DNA of 64,000 nucleotides from Arion vulgaris (lineage: Eukaryota; Mollusca; Gastropoda; Stylommatophora; Arionidae). The notes beneath the pieces are model-generated. The model did no database searches and was not told the origin of the DNA. It worked only from the letters and a program-made list of their open reading frames with translations. The position numbers were made by a program, and so were the translations under genes. Every line of letters starts with the position of its first letter. Within the stretch, counting starts at the first letter, position 1. Shown here one piece after another: positions 30,629 to 40,820 of this stretch. The stretch is from contig CM036762.1 of assembly GCA_020796225.1 (NCBI GenBank), positions 53,307,240-53,371,239 on the forward strand, in the 5' to 3' direction.

Positions 30629-30794
30629 CAGTGGCGGCTCGTCATTGGGGGCTAGTGGGGCCGGGCCCCACCAAAAATAAGCTGTAAAGTGTATTTATTA
30701 TTTGATACAGTCAAATATATCCTAACCGAAACCATGATTTCTCCGAAAATATCTGTCTGGCCCCACAAACAAAAATGATCACGAGCCGCCACTG
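30629..30794. mobile_element. hAT-like MITE 1, copy 2, exact 8-bp TSD
   Basis: Ends CAGTGGCGGCTCGTCATT and ATCACGAGCCGCCACTG. Flanked by ATACTGAG at 30621-30628 and 30795-30802. Confidence 0.96.
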
Positions 30795-30802
30795 ATACTG
30801 AG

Positions 30803-31219
30803 AAAATATACCGCGCGGCTCTGGTAATGCAACATTGCCGGACTCCCTGTTCCTTATTAAATCATTCTGATTTAGATGTATACACACACTCACACACCAT
30901 TACTATTCTGATTTAGATGTATATATATACACACACTCACACACAAACACTGTTCAGTTATGATTTGTGATCAGCACCCAATTTTGGATGGACCTGTCGT
31001 TGGATTGTGAGAAAATATATTCGAATTATTGCAAATGAGATATATAGTAAAGTACACGTTCATGCAAAGCAGACCACTATACAACATTTGTGTAAAAATG
31101 CAATAACAACCCAGTTCTTATGGGGGTAAAGTAGACGTTAATGCAAGATTAAACAGACCATCAAATTAGGGTAATATATATATATATATAAACAAACAAC
31201 GTTTATTTCCTCTTCTTCG
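30803..31219. other. Unassigned DNA with a short duplicated CA-rich block
   Basis: ATTCTGATTTAGATGTATA plus a (CA)n run occurs at 30865 and again at 30905. A short (AT)n lies at 31172-31190. Otherwise not recognised. Confidence 0.55.
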
Positions 31220-32075
31220 TCATTTGTTCTACATCTATAAACGAACACTACCCAATGGACTCATGGATACAGGGATGGCTCGCACGATGCCACTCACAAT
31301 GGAGGAGGTGGAGTTGTCCTCAGACTAAAAAATGGAGTAGAACTAACTTTAGCTCTGGCCACCGGCAAGTTCTCAACCAATTTCAGGACAGAGGTAGAGG
31401 CCCTCAGTGCAGTTGCATAAATGACACTACACAATATGAACAAATACTTGGAAAAATAGTGCTTTTGACTGACGCATTGTCCGCTATCTCAGCACTGAAA
31501 TCTGAAAGGAACACATAACTAAGTGATCTCAGGTTAACCTTAGCCCAGTTATTCCGTGATTCTGAGAGTGTAGTAATCCAGTGGATACACTCACACTGCA
31601 AGATCAAGGGGAATGAAGATGCTGACAGACTGGCTAAAGAGGAGCAGGAATGCCCCAAGATGACAACCTGGTTAGCTATGAAGAAGCAAAACCATCGCCA
31701 AAGGGCACTACAAAGCAAAATGGGATAAAGAACCAAAACACAACAAGAACGATGGATATTACCAACTGTCCTGAAGGGATCAGACAGTTATACTTCGCCC
31801 CCGACGAGTCACAACAGAATGAGACACCACCTGTACACTAAATTCAAAATAGGCACTAACGACCTGTGCCCCTGTGGCTTAGCGAGTATGACAACAGAAC
31901 ACATCCTACAGAACTGCCCCCAGTATGCAGACCTGAGAAGAAAGAGGTGACCCACTTACACCAGCATCCAAGACAAACTGTATGGCGTGACTGATAATCT
32001 GAGGCAGACGGCTGCCTTTATTAGAGAATCCGAAATCCCAATCTAGTGAGAACGCAGAAGACTACATCTACCACT
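31220..32075 (+). mobile_element. LINE remnant with RNase H domain and LINE tail 2 C-terminus
   Basis: Reading across several frameshifts, the order of a LINE-encoded RNase H is visible: a degraded Tyr-Thr-Asp-Gly-Ser region (31250-31330), FRTEVEALSAV-like codons (31383-31415; catalytic Glu), KIVLLTDALSAISALKSERN (31456-31515; catalytic Asp), VIQWIHSHC and GNEDADRLAKEEQE (31611-31650; final Asp). Then come the C-terminal RMRHHLYTKFKIGTNDLCPC, CPQYADLRR and FIRESEIPI before a stop at 32044. It is a dead copy. Confidence 0.85.
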
Positions 32076-32236
32076 TGTTACACCACTTTTTGTGATCTGT
32101 ATCTGATTTACTTCTTGAATCGTGAGTTCGTTATGCTTGCTAAATATCATGTTTCTGCATGCTTTTTATTCGGTTTCGCCTTCCTAAATATGTTTTAAAG
32201 TGAGTTTGTATGTTGTGTATGTTTTTGGGGGTTTTT

Positions 32237-32434
32237 CCCGATCCAGAACACTTCAGCTTTTCAGCTCTTCGGCTTGGTGCCATGGACATCGTAACCTTCG
32301 GTTCGGTGCCACGAACACCGTAAATCTGGGGAATCTGTGGCTTTTTCTGCCATCCCACGGAATTGAACCCGTACACACAGAAGGATAGTCACCCGTAGTC
32401 CAACGCGTTACGAACACGCTGGGCAGACGGGCAT
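32237..32434 (-). mobile_element. SINE-A
   Basis: A complete minus-strand copy: TTTTTCCCGATCCAGAACAC at left, ACGAACACGCTGGGCAGACG at right. Flanks TGTGTATGTTT and TGTGTATAGTTT suggest a TSD with one indel. Confidence 0.9.
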
Positions 32435-32984
32435 GTGTATAGTTTAAAGCCCCTTTAATTAAACCGAGGCACGCACTTATCGTCCTGATAATGATTTAAA
32501 AAAAATTATAACAGATCTTTCTTGAACAAGAAAAATAAGAATTCATTTCTTGTGGTGAATTCATTATTTTTAATAATCAGTAGGACACCTCGCGTAAGTC
32601 GTTAACCCTGATTGCGGCAATTGTTGGAGATGTTGTTACTGGGAGCTCAAGGCTATCGGTCTTTTAAAACCAATTTCTATTCCGACATCAGCAACTCGTT
32701 ATGACCAGCTGGCGAGATAGACAAATCAAATGCTCAGGCTAAACAGTTGATTCGTGTGTTAACTCGACACACGAGGCCTAAACACAGTGTCCCCCTAATT
32801 GATTTTTTAGCTTCTACTCGCTCAGTTCCGATAATGAACCGAACATTTGAAAGTGAGTTACGACCTGTGCCGGTTTTATAACTATTTTAAGGCTAACATA
32901 ATATTTGTCAACATTTGCCTTGTTTTGTTGTTATTTTACAGTTATTTACTTCTCTCTTATAGTAGTCCTTTGTTGTACAGTACC
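32435..32984. other. Unassigned DNA
   Basis: No family recognised and no credible gene. Confidence 0.45.
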
Positions 32985-33500
32985 CTGTGTATTACCGGGG
33001 TTTACAAGGGAAGCAAAGAATATTAACACTGTGACCTACAAGGCATATCGTTGGGGGTCTCTGTGGCTAAGTAGTTACGCCCTTTGCCTTGTGAGTCGAA
33101 GGTCGTGGGTTCGAGTCCAGACCGCGGCTTTCTGTTCACGAGTGCAGTTTTTCCAGAAACCCTAGGATTGTTGCTGGAGCTACGGAGTTCGTGCTTTGTG
33201 CAATACTCTCGGCAGGTGGCGTACCATTTCTGCGGAGAGGGACCGAGCTGTATGGGGTAAACCCGGTGCAATGAAGTCAATCCTTCGGCTTTTAAACCCT
33301 TTTTATTTTTGGAGGTGACTGAGGTAAGGGCTTAGGAAGCTACCTAGTAAATACAAAACGTCGGCAAAATCGGATGTGCTGGCCTACTTGTAGGCGCATA
33401 ACTGGCACAACGTAAATCGCTCTTAGACTCAGATCACATACAAATCTCACAAAGAGTTATTTAACAAGTGGTCGATATGGAGCGTTCGAGGAGGTTGTAC
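32985..33500 (+). mobile_element. SINE-D split by SINE-B
   Basis: The 5' part is at 32990-33048 (TTTACAAGGGAAGCAAAGAA, CCTACAAGGCAT). The 3' part is at 33311-33500 (AGGTGACTGAGGTAAGGG, GGCCTACTTGTAGGCGCATA, AAGTGGTCGATATGGAGCGT). A SINE-B lies between them, inserted in the core motif. Confidence 0.9.
33049..33310 (+). mobile_element. SINE-B nested in SINE-D
   Basis: A box TGGCTAAGTAGTTACG, B box GGTTCGAGTCC at 33108-33118; the body includes GGAGCTACGGAGTTCGTGCT and the tail AATGAAGTCAATCCTTCGGC. It is close in sequence to the copy at 24880. A clear TSD is not visible. Confidence 0.9.
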
Positions 33501-33811
33501 AGTTACCAATTTTTAAGAAATTTTTTTCGCTCTTCGATCTGACCATTTTTGACGTGTCAGCAGCTGGCGTTAAATTTGATTAATCACAGCTTTCAGAAAT
33601 TGACTTGGCTTTCTAACTCTGTTCACATTTCAGAGTATTAAATCCTTTAAACGTGTGCATGTAAAATCTTGTATGAGATCTTTGACTAGGAAGAATATTG
33701 AACTGTTTTCTGTTTTGGAGCTTGTATAAACTGAAATCGTCCAAGTCTATGTATTGTATTGCTATATATTATTTCATTAAAGTTGGGTTTACTTTACTTA
33801 ATAGTTTACAT
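33501..33811. other. Unassigned AT-rich DNA
   Basis: Nothing recognised. Confidence 0.45.
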
Positions 33812-34400
33812 AGGGGTTTTATATGGCTAAGTGGTTTCAGACGTTTACCTGTTATTCTGAAGGTTGTATGTTCGAATCCGAACCGCCCGATTGGTTGCCG
33901 GGGCCCAAATTGGGGTGTAATGAATATAACCACTGTTACCTGCCATGCATGTCGTAAGAGGCGACTAAGGAGGTAGGGGTGGGTCTAGCTACCCCACACT
34001 GTAAAAAATACTAGTTGGCTACAGAACGGAGAGCGAACCGAGTAAACGCTGGCTGGAACCGGACACATCGCCGAAGGATAAGCACCAGAGCTCCAAATGG
34101 TGCTGAAGATGTGACGTAAGACACACCAATGCTAAGACTGCATGAATCAGGTTTCCACATGAATAGAATTTATGGGGAGATCTAGTACATCGGTCTGGAT
34201 GGTGATCGCGAGGGGGAGAGAGAGAGAATCCGAACTAAGTCAGACGGACAATTTTTTTCTAGAGATCCCTAAGTTTGTTACTGGAGCTACGGAGTTTTTG
34301 CTTTGTGCAACACTCTCGGGAGATCATTTCAGTGGACATAGAGGAAGCCATATCGGGAAACCCGGTGCACTAAAGTCAATCCTTCGCCTTTAGGCCAATG
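33812..34400 (+). mobile_element. SINE-B split by a core-containing retroposon
   Basis: The head is at 33812-33892 (A box TGGCTAAGTGGTTTCAG, B box GGTTGTATGTTCGAATCC) and the body and tail at 34236-34400 (GATCCCTAAGTTTGTTACTG, CACTAAAGTCAATCCTTCGC). The middle is another element. Confidence 0.85.
33893..34235 (+). mobile_element. Core-containing retroposon: SINE-C head with L body
   Basis: Starts GGTTGCCGGGGCCCAAATTG with the core CATGTCGTAAGAGGCGACTA (33948-33967), as in SINE-C. It then switches to the L body (CGAACCGAGTAAACGCTGGC, CCGAAGGATAAGCACCAGAG) and ends at GATCGCGAGGGGGAGAGAGA. This is a third body on the same head. Confidence 0.82.
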
Positions 34401-34438
34401 TTGTACTTTACTGAATAGTTTTTTTGTGTACAGTATAT

Positions 34439-34543
34439 CTTCTTCTTCTTTGCGTTCGTTCTTTACGACCAATTTCAATAACTCTTTGTGATATGTTTGA
34501 TCTTTGCCAAGAACGTGTGTACGTTGCACATTGGTTTGGTAGG
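34439..34543 (-). mobile_element. SINE-C, 5' truncated, TSD
   Basis: Only the 3' 105 bp, from the CTTCTTCTTCTTTGCGTTCG tail to TTGGTTTGGTAG. Flanks GTACAGTATAT (34428-34438) and GTACAGCATAT (34544-34554) agree at 10 of 11, so it was truncated at insertion. Confidence 0.9.
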
Positions 34544-34566
34544 GTACAGCATATGTTTTACATAAT

Positions 34567-34815
34567 CTTCTTCTTTGCGTTCGTTCTTTACGACCAATTT
34601 CAATAACTCTTTGTGATATGTTTGATCTTTGCCAAGAACGTGTATACGTTGCACATTGGTTTGGTAGGTCCCTAAACGCATAGACTTCTACACGTTTAGG
34701 ACACGTGCATCCAATTTCAGATGAACCTCATCAGTCGCCTCTTACGACATGCATGGCGGTAACAGTGGTTCTATTCTTTACACCCCAAATTTGGGCCTCG
34801 GTAACCACTCGGGTG
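34567..34815 (-). mobile_element. SINE-C, complete, exact 12-bp TSD
   Basis: 249 bp, minus strand, flanked by GTTTTACATAAT at 34555-34566 and 34816-34827. It follows the truncated copy by 23 bp. Confidence 0.95.
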
Positions 34816-34833
34816 GTTTTACATAATAATAAT

Positions 34834-34992
34834 CAGTGGCGTCTCGTCATTAAGGGCCAGTGGTGCCGGGCCCCATCAAAAATCATGTATAACTAATATG
34901 TAAATACTAATATATAACTTAACCCAAAACCATGATTTTTCCGAAAATATTTATCCGGCCCCACCAACAAAAATTATCACGAGCCGCCACTG
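34834..34992. mobile_element. hAT-like MITE 1, copy 3
   Basis: CAGTGGCGTCTCGTCATT to ATCACGAGCCGCCACTG, with flanks ATAATAAT and ATAGTGAT (6 of 8). Confidence 0.92.
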
Positions 34993-35444
34993 ATAGTGAT
35001 ATTATCATGGGCTGCTAAGTAAAACAATTTAGATTTGTTGTTGAGAGAAGTCAATGACACCATAAACGTTCTGACAAATATCATAAGGATGTAGTTATAT
35101 AATGTGGTTTTTTTCCCCTCATTTTAATGCGAAGAAATTAATTAGAGCACATTTTGACCACAAAAACAAACACTATTGGTAGGGGAAGATAGGATAGATA
35201 GATGGATGGATGGATGGATGGAGGGAGGGAGGGACAGACAGACGGATGGATGGATGGAGAGAGAGAGAGAGAGATGATATTGAATAGCCTAACATCATGA
35301 CATGGAAGAATATCAACAACCAAATTGATTGCCAGCGCGAGCAGGCATTGCGCCTAATAATAATGATGATGTTTAAATTTTATATTGGAGTTGTATTAGT
35401 TCTGTCATGAGAAATGCCTGGGCTTAAGGTTCAATGAACGTTTC
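34993..35444. other. Unassigned DNA with GGAT/GGAG-type microsatellites
   Basis: 35190-35275 is a compound (GATG)n/(GAGG)n/(GA)n tract; the rest is not recognised. Confidence 0.6.
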
Positions 35445-35692
35445 AGATTTTAAGTCTAGTTGAATGAGTGATTGTTTAAGTCTAGTTGAATGAGTGATTG
35501 TTTAAGTCTAGTTGAATGAGTGATTGTTTAAGTCTAGTTGAATGAGTGATTGTTTAAGTCTAGTTGAATGAGTGATTCTTTAAGTCTAGTTGAATGAGTG
35601 ATTGTTTAAGTCTAGTTGAATGAATGATTGTTTAAGTCTAGTTGAATGAGTGATTGTTTAAGTCTAGTTGAATGAATGATTGTTTGATTGAT
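35445..35692. repeat. 26-bp tandem array, about 9 units
   Basis: Unit AGTCTAGTTGAATGAGTGAT plus TGTTTA. Single-base variants (GAATGAATGATTG) lie towards the right end, where the array merges into the TGATTGATTGATGA 3' tail of the neighbouring SINE-H. Confidence 0.97.
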
Positions 35693-36060
35693 TGATGAGA
35701 CCATCACCATTACACTTTGCTGAATAACCATGTGTGCTTCAATCTCTTTCTTATTACATGAAGATATCAACGGCAGTGCACGAGCTCCGCAGTACCGTAG
35801 TCAGTCTCCGATGTAATTTCGAGGACGGTAAAAGTGGGTAGTAATTATATTTTGATTGTTATTAATGATTGTTGTCATGGCAACGACTCTCTAGCGCTAC
35901 GTATCGATCTTCAGTTGCCAAGAGTTCTTTTATGTGCTCAACTTCAACAAGGATCCTACATTTTGTCATCTGTCTCCAATAGGACTGTTAACTTGATCTC
36001 ATTTCTAAGCCATAAACCCAATCATTGGTCAAACGACATCGATACTCAACTGATAGCTTG
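35693..36060 (-). mobile_element. SINE-H, divergent
   Basis: Reverse copy: TGAATAACCATGTGTGCTTC, TCAACGGCAGTGCACGAGCT, TCCGATGTAATTTCGAGGAC. The body region ATAGGACTGTTAACTTGATC corresponds to 13340-13360. Head region degraded. Confidence 0.78.
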
Positions 36061-36224
36061 TATCTTTACACACAAAACGAGCCGTATACAGTACGTTCTT
36101 CATCTTAACTTTCTACTATCAGTGTCAAAACTGGACACTTCAGAAAATAAAAAAATTAAACAAAAATTATAGCAGATTTGAAATTCTTGGGAAAAATAGT
36201 GGGAATAACAAGGAGAGGTAAGAT

Positions 36225-36470
36225 TTTAAAAGCCGAGTTTTTGTATGAACAGCACCAGCACTAGAGCTGATTAAGAAACAATGCAAATGGTTCGTCCATG
36301 TAAAACGATTACCATCCAACAGTGCACCATAATGAGCACGACTATTTAGATACAATGATTTCAAAACCAAAGGTTGCCCATGCAAACGATGAAACTAAGA
36401 AACGTCAGAGGCGGTAGGAAACACTATACATGAGACGCACTCCAGGGAATATGCAAGACCTCTTAGCATA
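36225..36470 (+). mobile_element. LINE tail 3, decayed
   Basis: Broken codons LIKKQCKWFVHVKRLPSN and LFRYNDFKTKGCPCKR parallel the copy at 925-1150 without the 9-bp expansion; its RYSGY position reads RYNDF. Confidence 0.7.
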
Positions 36471-36719
36471 CCTTGAACACGGAAGGCACAACAGGGATAG
36501 ATAGTAGATAGATAGAACTCTATCTCCAGGGATAGACAGTAGATAGATAGAGCTCTATCTCATTCACATTGTGATCACAGATCACTTGAAAAATGTTTCG
36601 ATCATTCCAGACGATCTACGGAAACATACACAACTGAGGCGGTCCGAGCGAATCAGATCAGATCTGGAGAAACCGAGGGGCGGATGCTGTGATATTTAAT
36701 AAATTGGCCGTTTTAGGGC
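36471..36719 (+). repeat. LINE/retroposon tail leading into the 34-bp array
   Basis: A local duplication of AGATAGTAGATAGATAGA with CTCTATCTC lies at 36497-36560. From 36648 the segment GAATCAGATCAGATCTGGAG, AAACCGAGGGG and AATAAATTGGCCG matches 18378-18436. Confidence 0.8.
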
Positions 36720-38864
36720 AAAGACACGTATGTTTGGTATCACATAAGCAAACAAAGACACGTATGTTTGGTATCACATAAGCAAACAAAGACACGTATG
36801 TTTGGTATCACATAAGCAAACAAAGACACGTATGTTTGGTATCACATAAGCAAACAAAGACACGTATGTATGGTATCACATAAGCAAACAAAGACATGTA
36901 TGTTTGGTATCACATAAGCAAACAAAGACATGTATGTTTGGTATCACATAAGCAAACAAAGACATGTATGTTTGGTATCACATAAGCAAACAAAGACACG
37001 TATGTTTGGTATCACATAAGCAAACAAAGACACGTATGTTTGGTATCACATAAGCAAACAAAGACACGTATGTTTGGTATCACATAAACAAACAAAGACA
37101 CGTATGTTTGGTATCACATAAACAAACAAAGACACGTATGTTTGGTATCACATAAGCAAACAAAGACATGTATGTTTGGTATCACATAAGCAAACAAAGA
37201 CACGTATGTTTGGTATCACATAAGCAAACAAAGACATGTATGTTTGGTATCACATAAGCAAACAAAGACATGTATGTTTGGTATCACATAAGCAAACAAA
37301 GACATGTATGTTTGGTATCACATAAGCAAACAAAGACACGTATGTTTGGTATCACATAAGCAAACAAAGACACGTATATTTGGTATCACATAAGCAAACA
37401 AAGACACGTATATTTGGTATCACATAAGCAAACAAAGACACGTATATTTGGTATCACATAAGCAAACAAAGACCTGTATGTTTGGTATCACATAAGCAAA
37501 CAAAGACACGTATGTTTGGTATCACATAAGCAAACAAAGACATGTATGTTTGGTATCACATAAGCAAACAAAGACACGTATGTTTGGTATCACATAAGCA
37601 AACAAAGACATGTATGTTTGGTATCACATAAGCAAACAAAGACACGTATGTTTGGTATCACATAAGCAAACAAAGACACGTATGTTTGGTATCACATAAG
37701 CAAACAAAGACACGTATGTTTGGTATCACATAAGCAAACAAAGACACGTATGTTTGGTATCACATAAGCAAACAAAGACATGTATGTATGGTATCACATA
37801 AGCAAACAAAGACACGTATGTTTGGTATCACATAAGCAAACAAAGACATGTATGTTTGGTATCACATAAGCAAACAAAGACACGTATGTTTGGTATCACA
37901 TAAGCAAACAAAGACACGTATGTTTGGTATCACATAAGCAAACAAAGACATGTATGTTTGGTATCACATAAGCAAACAAAGACACGTATATTTGGTATCA
38001 CATAAGCAAACAAAGACACGTATATTTGGTATCACATAAGCAAACAAAGACACGTATGTTTGGTATCACATAAGCAAACAAAGACATGTATGTTTGGTAT
38101 CACATAAGCAAACAAAGACATGTATGTTTAGTATCACATAAGCAAACAAAGACATGTATGTTTGGTATCACATAAGCAAACAAAGACATGTATGTTTGGT
38201 ATCACATAAGCAAACAAAGACACGTATGTTTGGTATCACATAAGCAAACAAAGACATGTATGTTTGGTATCACATAAGCAAACAAAGACATGTATGTATG
38301 GTATCACATAAGCAAACAAAGACATGTATGTTTGGTATCACATAAGCAAACAAAGACACGTATGTTTGGTATCACATAAGCAAACAAAGACATGTATGTT
38401 TGGTATCACATAAGCAAACAAAGACATGTATGTTTGGTATCACATAAGCAAACAAAGACATGTATGTTTGGTATCACATAAGCAAACAAAGACACGTATG
38501 TTTGGTATCACATAAGCAAACAAAGACATGTATGTTTGGTATCACATAAGCAAACAAAGACACGTATGTTTGGTATCACATAAGCAAACAAAGACATGTA
38601 TGTTTGGTATCACATAAGCAAACAAAGACATGTATGTTTGGTATCACATAAGCAAACAAAGACACGTATGTTTGGTATCACATAAGCAAACAAAGACACG
38701 TATGTTTGGTATCACATAAGCAAACAAAGACACGTATGTATGGTATCACATAAGCAAACAAAGACATGTATGTATGGTATCACATAAGCAAACAAAGACA
38801 TGTATGTTTGGTATCACATAAGCAAACAAAGACACGTATGTTTGGTATCACATAAGCAAACAAA
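36720..38864. repeat. 34-bp satellite array, about 63 monomers
   Basis: The unit contains GACACGTATGTTTGG, then TATCACATAAGCAAACAAA. All monomers are 34 bp with no length change, so 63 units fill the interval. Variation is almost entirely at a few positions: CACGTAT versus CATGTAT (about 35 and 27 by hand count, one CCTG), TATGTTTGG versus TATGTATGG or TATATTTGG, and two AAACAAAC units near 37085-37135. No open frame longer than a monomer or two in any frame. Confidence 0.98.
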
Positions 38865-39568
38865 ATGAATAATCAAATCATAAAACAAACAAAACTTTAA
38901 CGTTTCGACTACACGTCTTTGTCAAGAAACATAGACAATGAACATGAACCGAGTACGTTTGGAGCGAGAAACAATAAGATGCTAGAAGCTATGGTCAGCC
39001 AATCAGATCTGACAAAGACCATATACTTCATCTCAGAGTGATGATCATTGTAGCAGACTGAAATATAGCTACTCTGAGTAGGCATCGAAGTTAGAATGCT
39101 GAGTCTTGTCAAAATATTCCCAAATTAAAACATATGTGTCGGACAGAAATACGCAGATATTGCAGTCTTTCTGGGAATTGCTAAATGTAAACGAATTTAT
39201 TTTATCAATGCGAACGATAAAGAATGAGCCAGTTCATTCGCAGTCAATACTCGCTTATCAGTTAATTTGCTTATCAATGCTTTCTCTGGTGTCAGTTATT
39301 AACATAAGTGATTTTACAGTTGTGTGTTTCTCTACACGATATATTTCACTGCATCAATACAATAGATATTACGAGTTGTAAAACAGTTATCTACATTGTC
39401 CCTGCATTTATACTCATGCAGAATAGAGTCTGGTGTATGTCTACCTACACAGAATAAAGGGACTGAGATGGCATTACAAACTATCACAAATGAGGAGCTT
39501 ATGAAGAGAGAGCGAGACAGATCCTGTTGAACCAAGAGATGAAGAAAAGACTACGGTGTTGTATTAAA
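38865..39568. other. Unassigned DNA after the array
   Basis: AACGTTTCGACTACACGTCT at 38900-38919 resembles the AACGTTTCGACCAACAAGGC arm of the palindrome at 8741. No further inverted partner was found. Otherwise AT-rich. Confidence 0.5.
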
Positions 39569-39930
39569 CCACAGCCAAATCTAAATAACTAGACCTGACA
39601 ACTGACGGGAAAGCCCTGACCTAGATCAGAGCGGAGGGTTGGAATTTATATATGTTTGATAGAACACTGCAAGCTTTGTTTTGCAATTTACTCAATTCTG
39701 TGAGTCTATGGTTATTTATTGATGAAAAATATTCATAATATTAATATTTCTTATTGTTAAACTTAACTTGTTGCATAATATAACTTCGATTTAGCATGTT
39801 GTGTTGATTTTAAAATGAATTCGTCTATATACACCAATACTGGAATGTGAGGTCATGTGGTGTAGTTGTGGTTTGATTTCCCATAATTCTTACCTGAGTC
39901 CGCAGGCCCATACGTTTATTGTTGGCTCTG
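39569..39930 (+). repeat. Dispersed repeat N, copy 2
   Basis: As copy 1: CACAGCCAAATCTAAATAAC to ATTGTTGGCTCTG, including the shared GTGAGTCTATGGTTATTTAT. Confidence 0.85.
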
Positions 39931-40125
39931 ATAGAACACACCTTGAGAAAACCCAGGGGAATATAACAAGAAGTGTCCTTTCCCGGAACTAATAGGGATA
40001 GCGAAAGAGAGGGAAGCTTATAACACGGAAAAGATATTTGGAGACTGAAATTAACGAAATACGGAAGAGCTGGAAGGAGTTGAAATGGAAAGTTAAAGAT
40101 AGGATGAGTTGGTAGAGAGAGTGAG
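39931..40125 (+). mobile_element. LINE C-terminal fragment (LINE tail 7)
   Basis: Broken frames give an NITRS-like start after TLRKTQG, then RYLETEINEIRKSWKELKW and KVKDRMSW. The related copy at 60000-60232 (minus) shows the same AEIN-KSW-EL-ARDR order. Confidence 0.68.
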
Positions 40126-40436
40126 TGAAGAGACTTAAGAGACGCAATTTTATTCCAGAAAAAAATGCCATTTCATTGAAAATTAAAATCTCCCGTAGCT
40201 TGTGCAGATCGTTAGGTAGGAAATGCATGTCATTTCACACTTCTAGACCCCATGTATGCAGGAGGTATGAGGTATCCTGTCTTTGTTTGTGGAACGTCGA
40301 GTGTGAAATGTTAATTCACAACCAATTTTGTGTCTCATTCGATAAGCATTACGATAATCCGTCCTACGACCATAGGTTTAAGCCATCATTAATTGAAGAA
40401 TGATAATATTCCATTAACATACCACCACTTAGTATA
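40126..40436. other. Unassigned DNA
   Basis: Nothing recognised; the 92-codon plus frame has no signature. Confidence 0.45.
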
Positions 40437-40820
40437 AAGATAATCTCCATGATTCACTTCTTCACAATCCTAACTGTACCACCACTTAGTATAAAGAAAC
40501 TGTACCACCACTTAGTATAAAAAAACTGTACCACCACTTAGTATAAAGAAACTGTACCACCACTTAGTATAAAAAAACTGTACCACCACTTAGTATAAAG
40601 AAACTGTACCACCACTTAGTATAAAGAAACTGTACCACCACTTAGTATAAAGAAACTGTACCACCACTTAGTATAAAAAAACTGTACCACCACTTAGTAT
40701 AAAGAAACTGTACCACCACTTAGTATAAAGAAACTGTACCACCACTTAGTATAAAGAAACTGTACCACTACTTTGTATAAAGATAATCTCCATGATTCAC
40801 TTCTTCACAATCCTAACTGT
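40437..40820. repeat. 26-bp tandem array (about 12 units) between two copies of its flank
   Basis: Unit TGTACCACCACTTAGTATAA plus A(A/G)AAAC, 26 bp, alternating AAAG and AAAA. The sequence AAGATAATCTCCATGATTCA followed by CTTCTTCACAATCCTAACTG stands at both edges (40437-40478, 40780-40819), so the whole block looks like a larger duplicated unit with an amplified interior. Confidence 0.96.

Noticed and set aside
31220..32075. Cellular RNase H gene
   Set aside because: It is followed by a LINE-specific C-terminus also found at 6890 and 53560, and it is broken by several frameshifts.
35834..36172. 112-codon frame with a plausible mixed composition
   Set aside because: It lies in the reverse strand of SINE-H, and the SINE alignment explains it.
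36720..38864. CRISPR-like array
   Set aside because: Units follow one another without unique spacers and the surroundings are eukaryotic retroposons, so this is a satellite.
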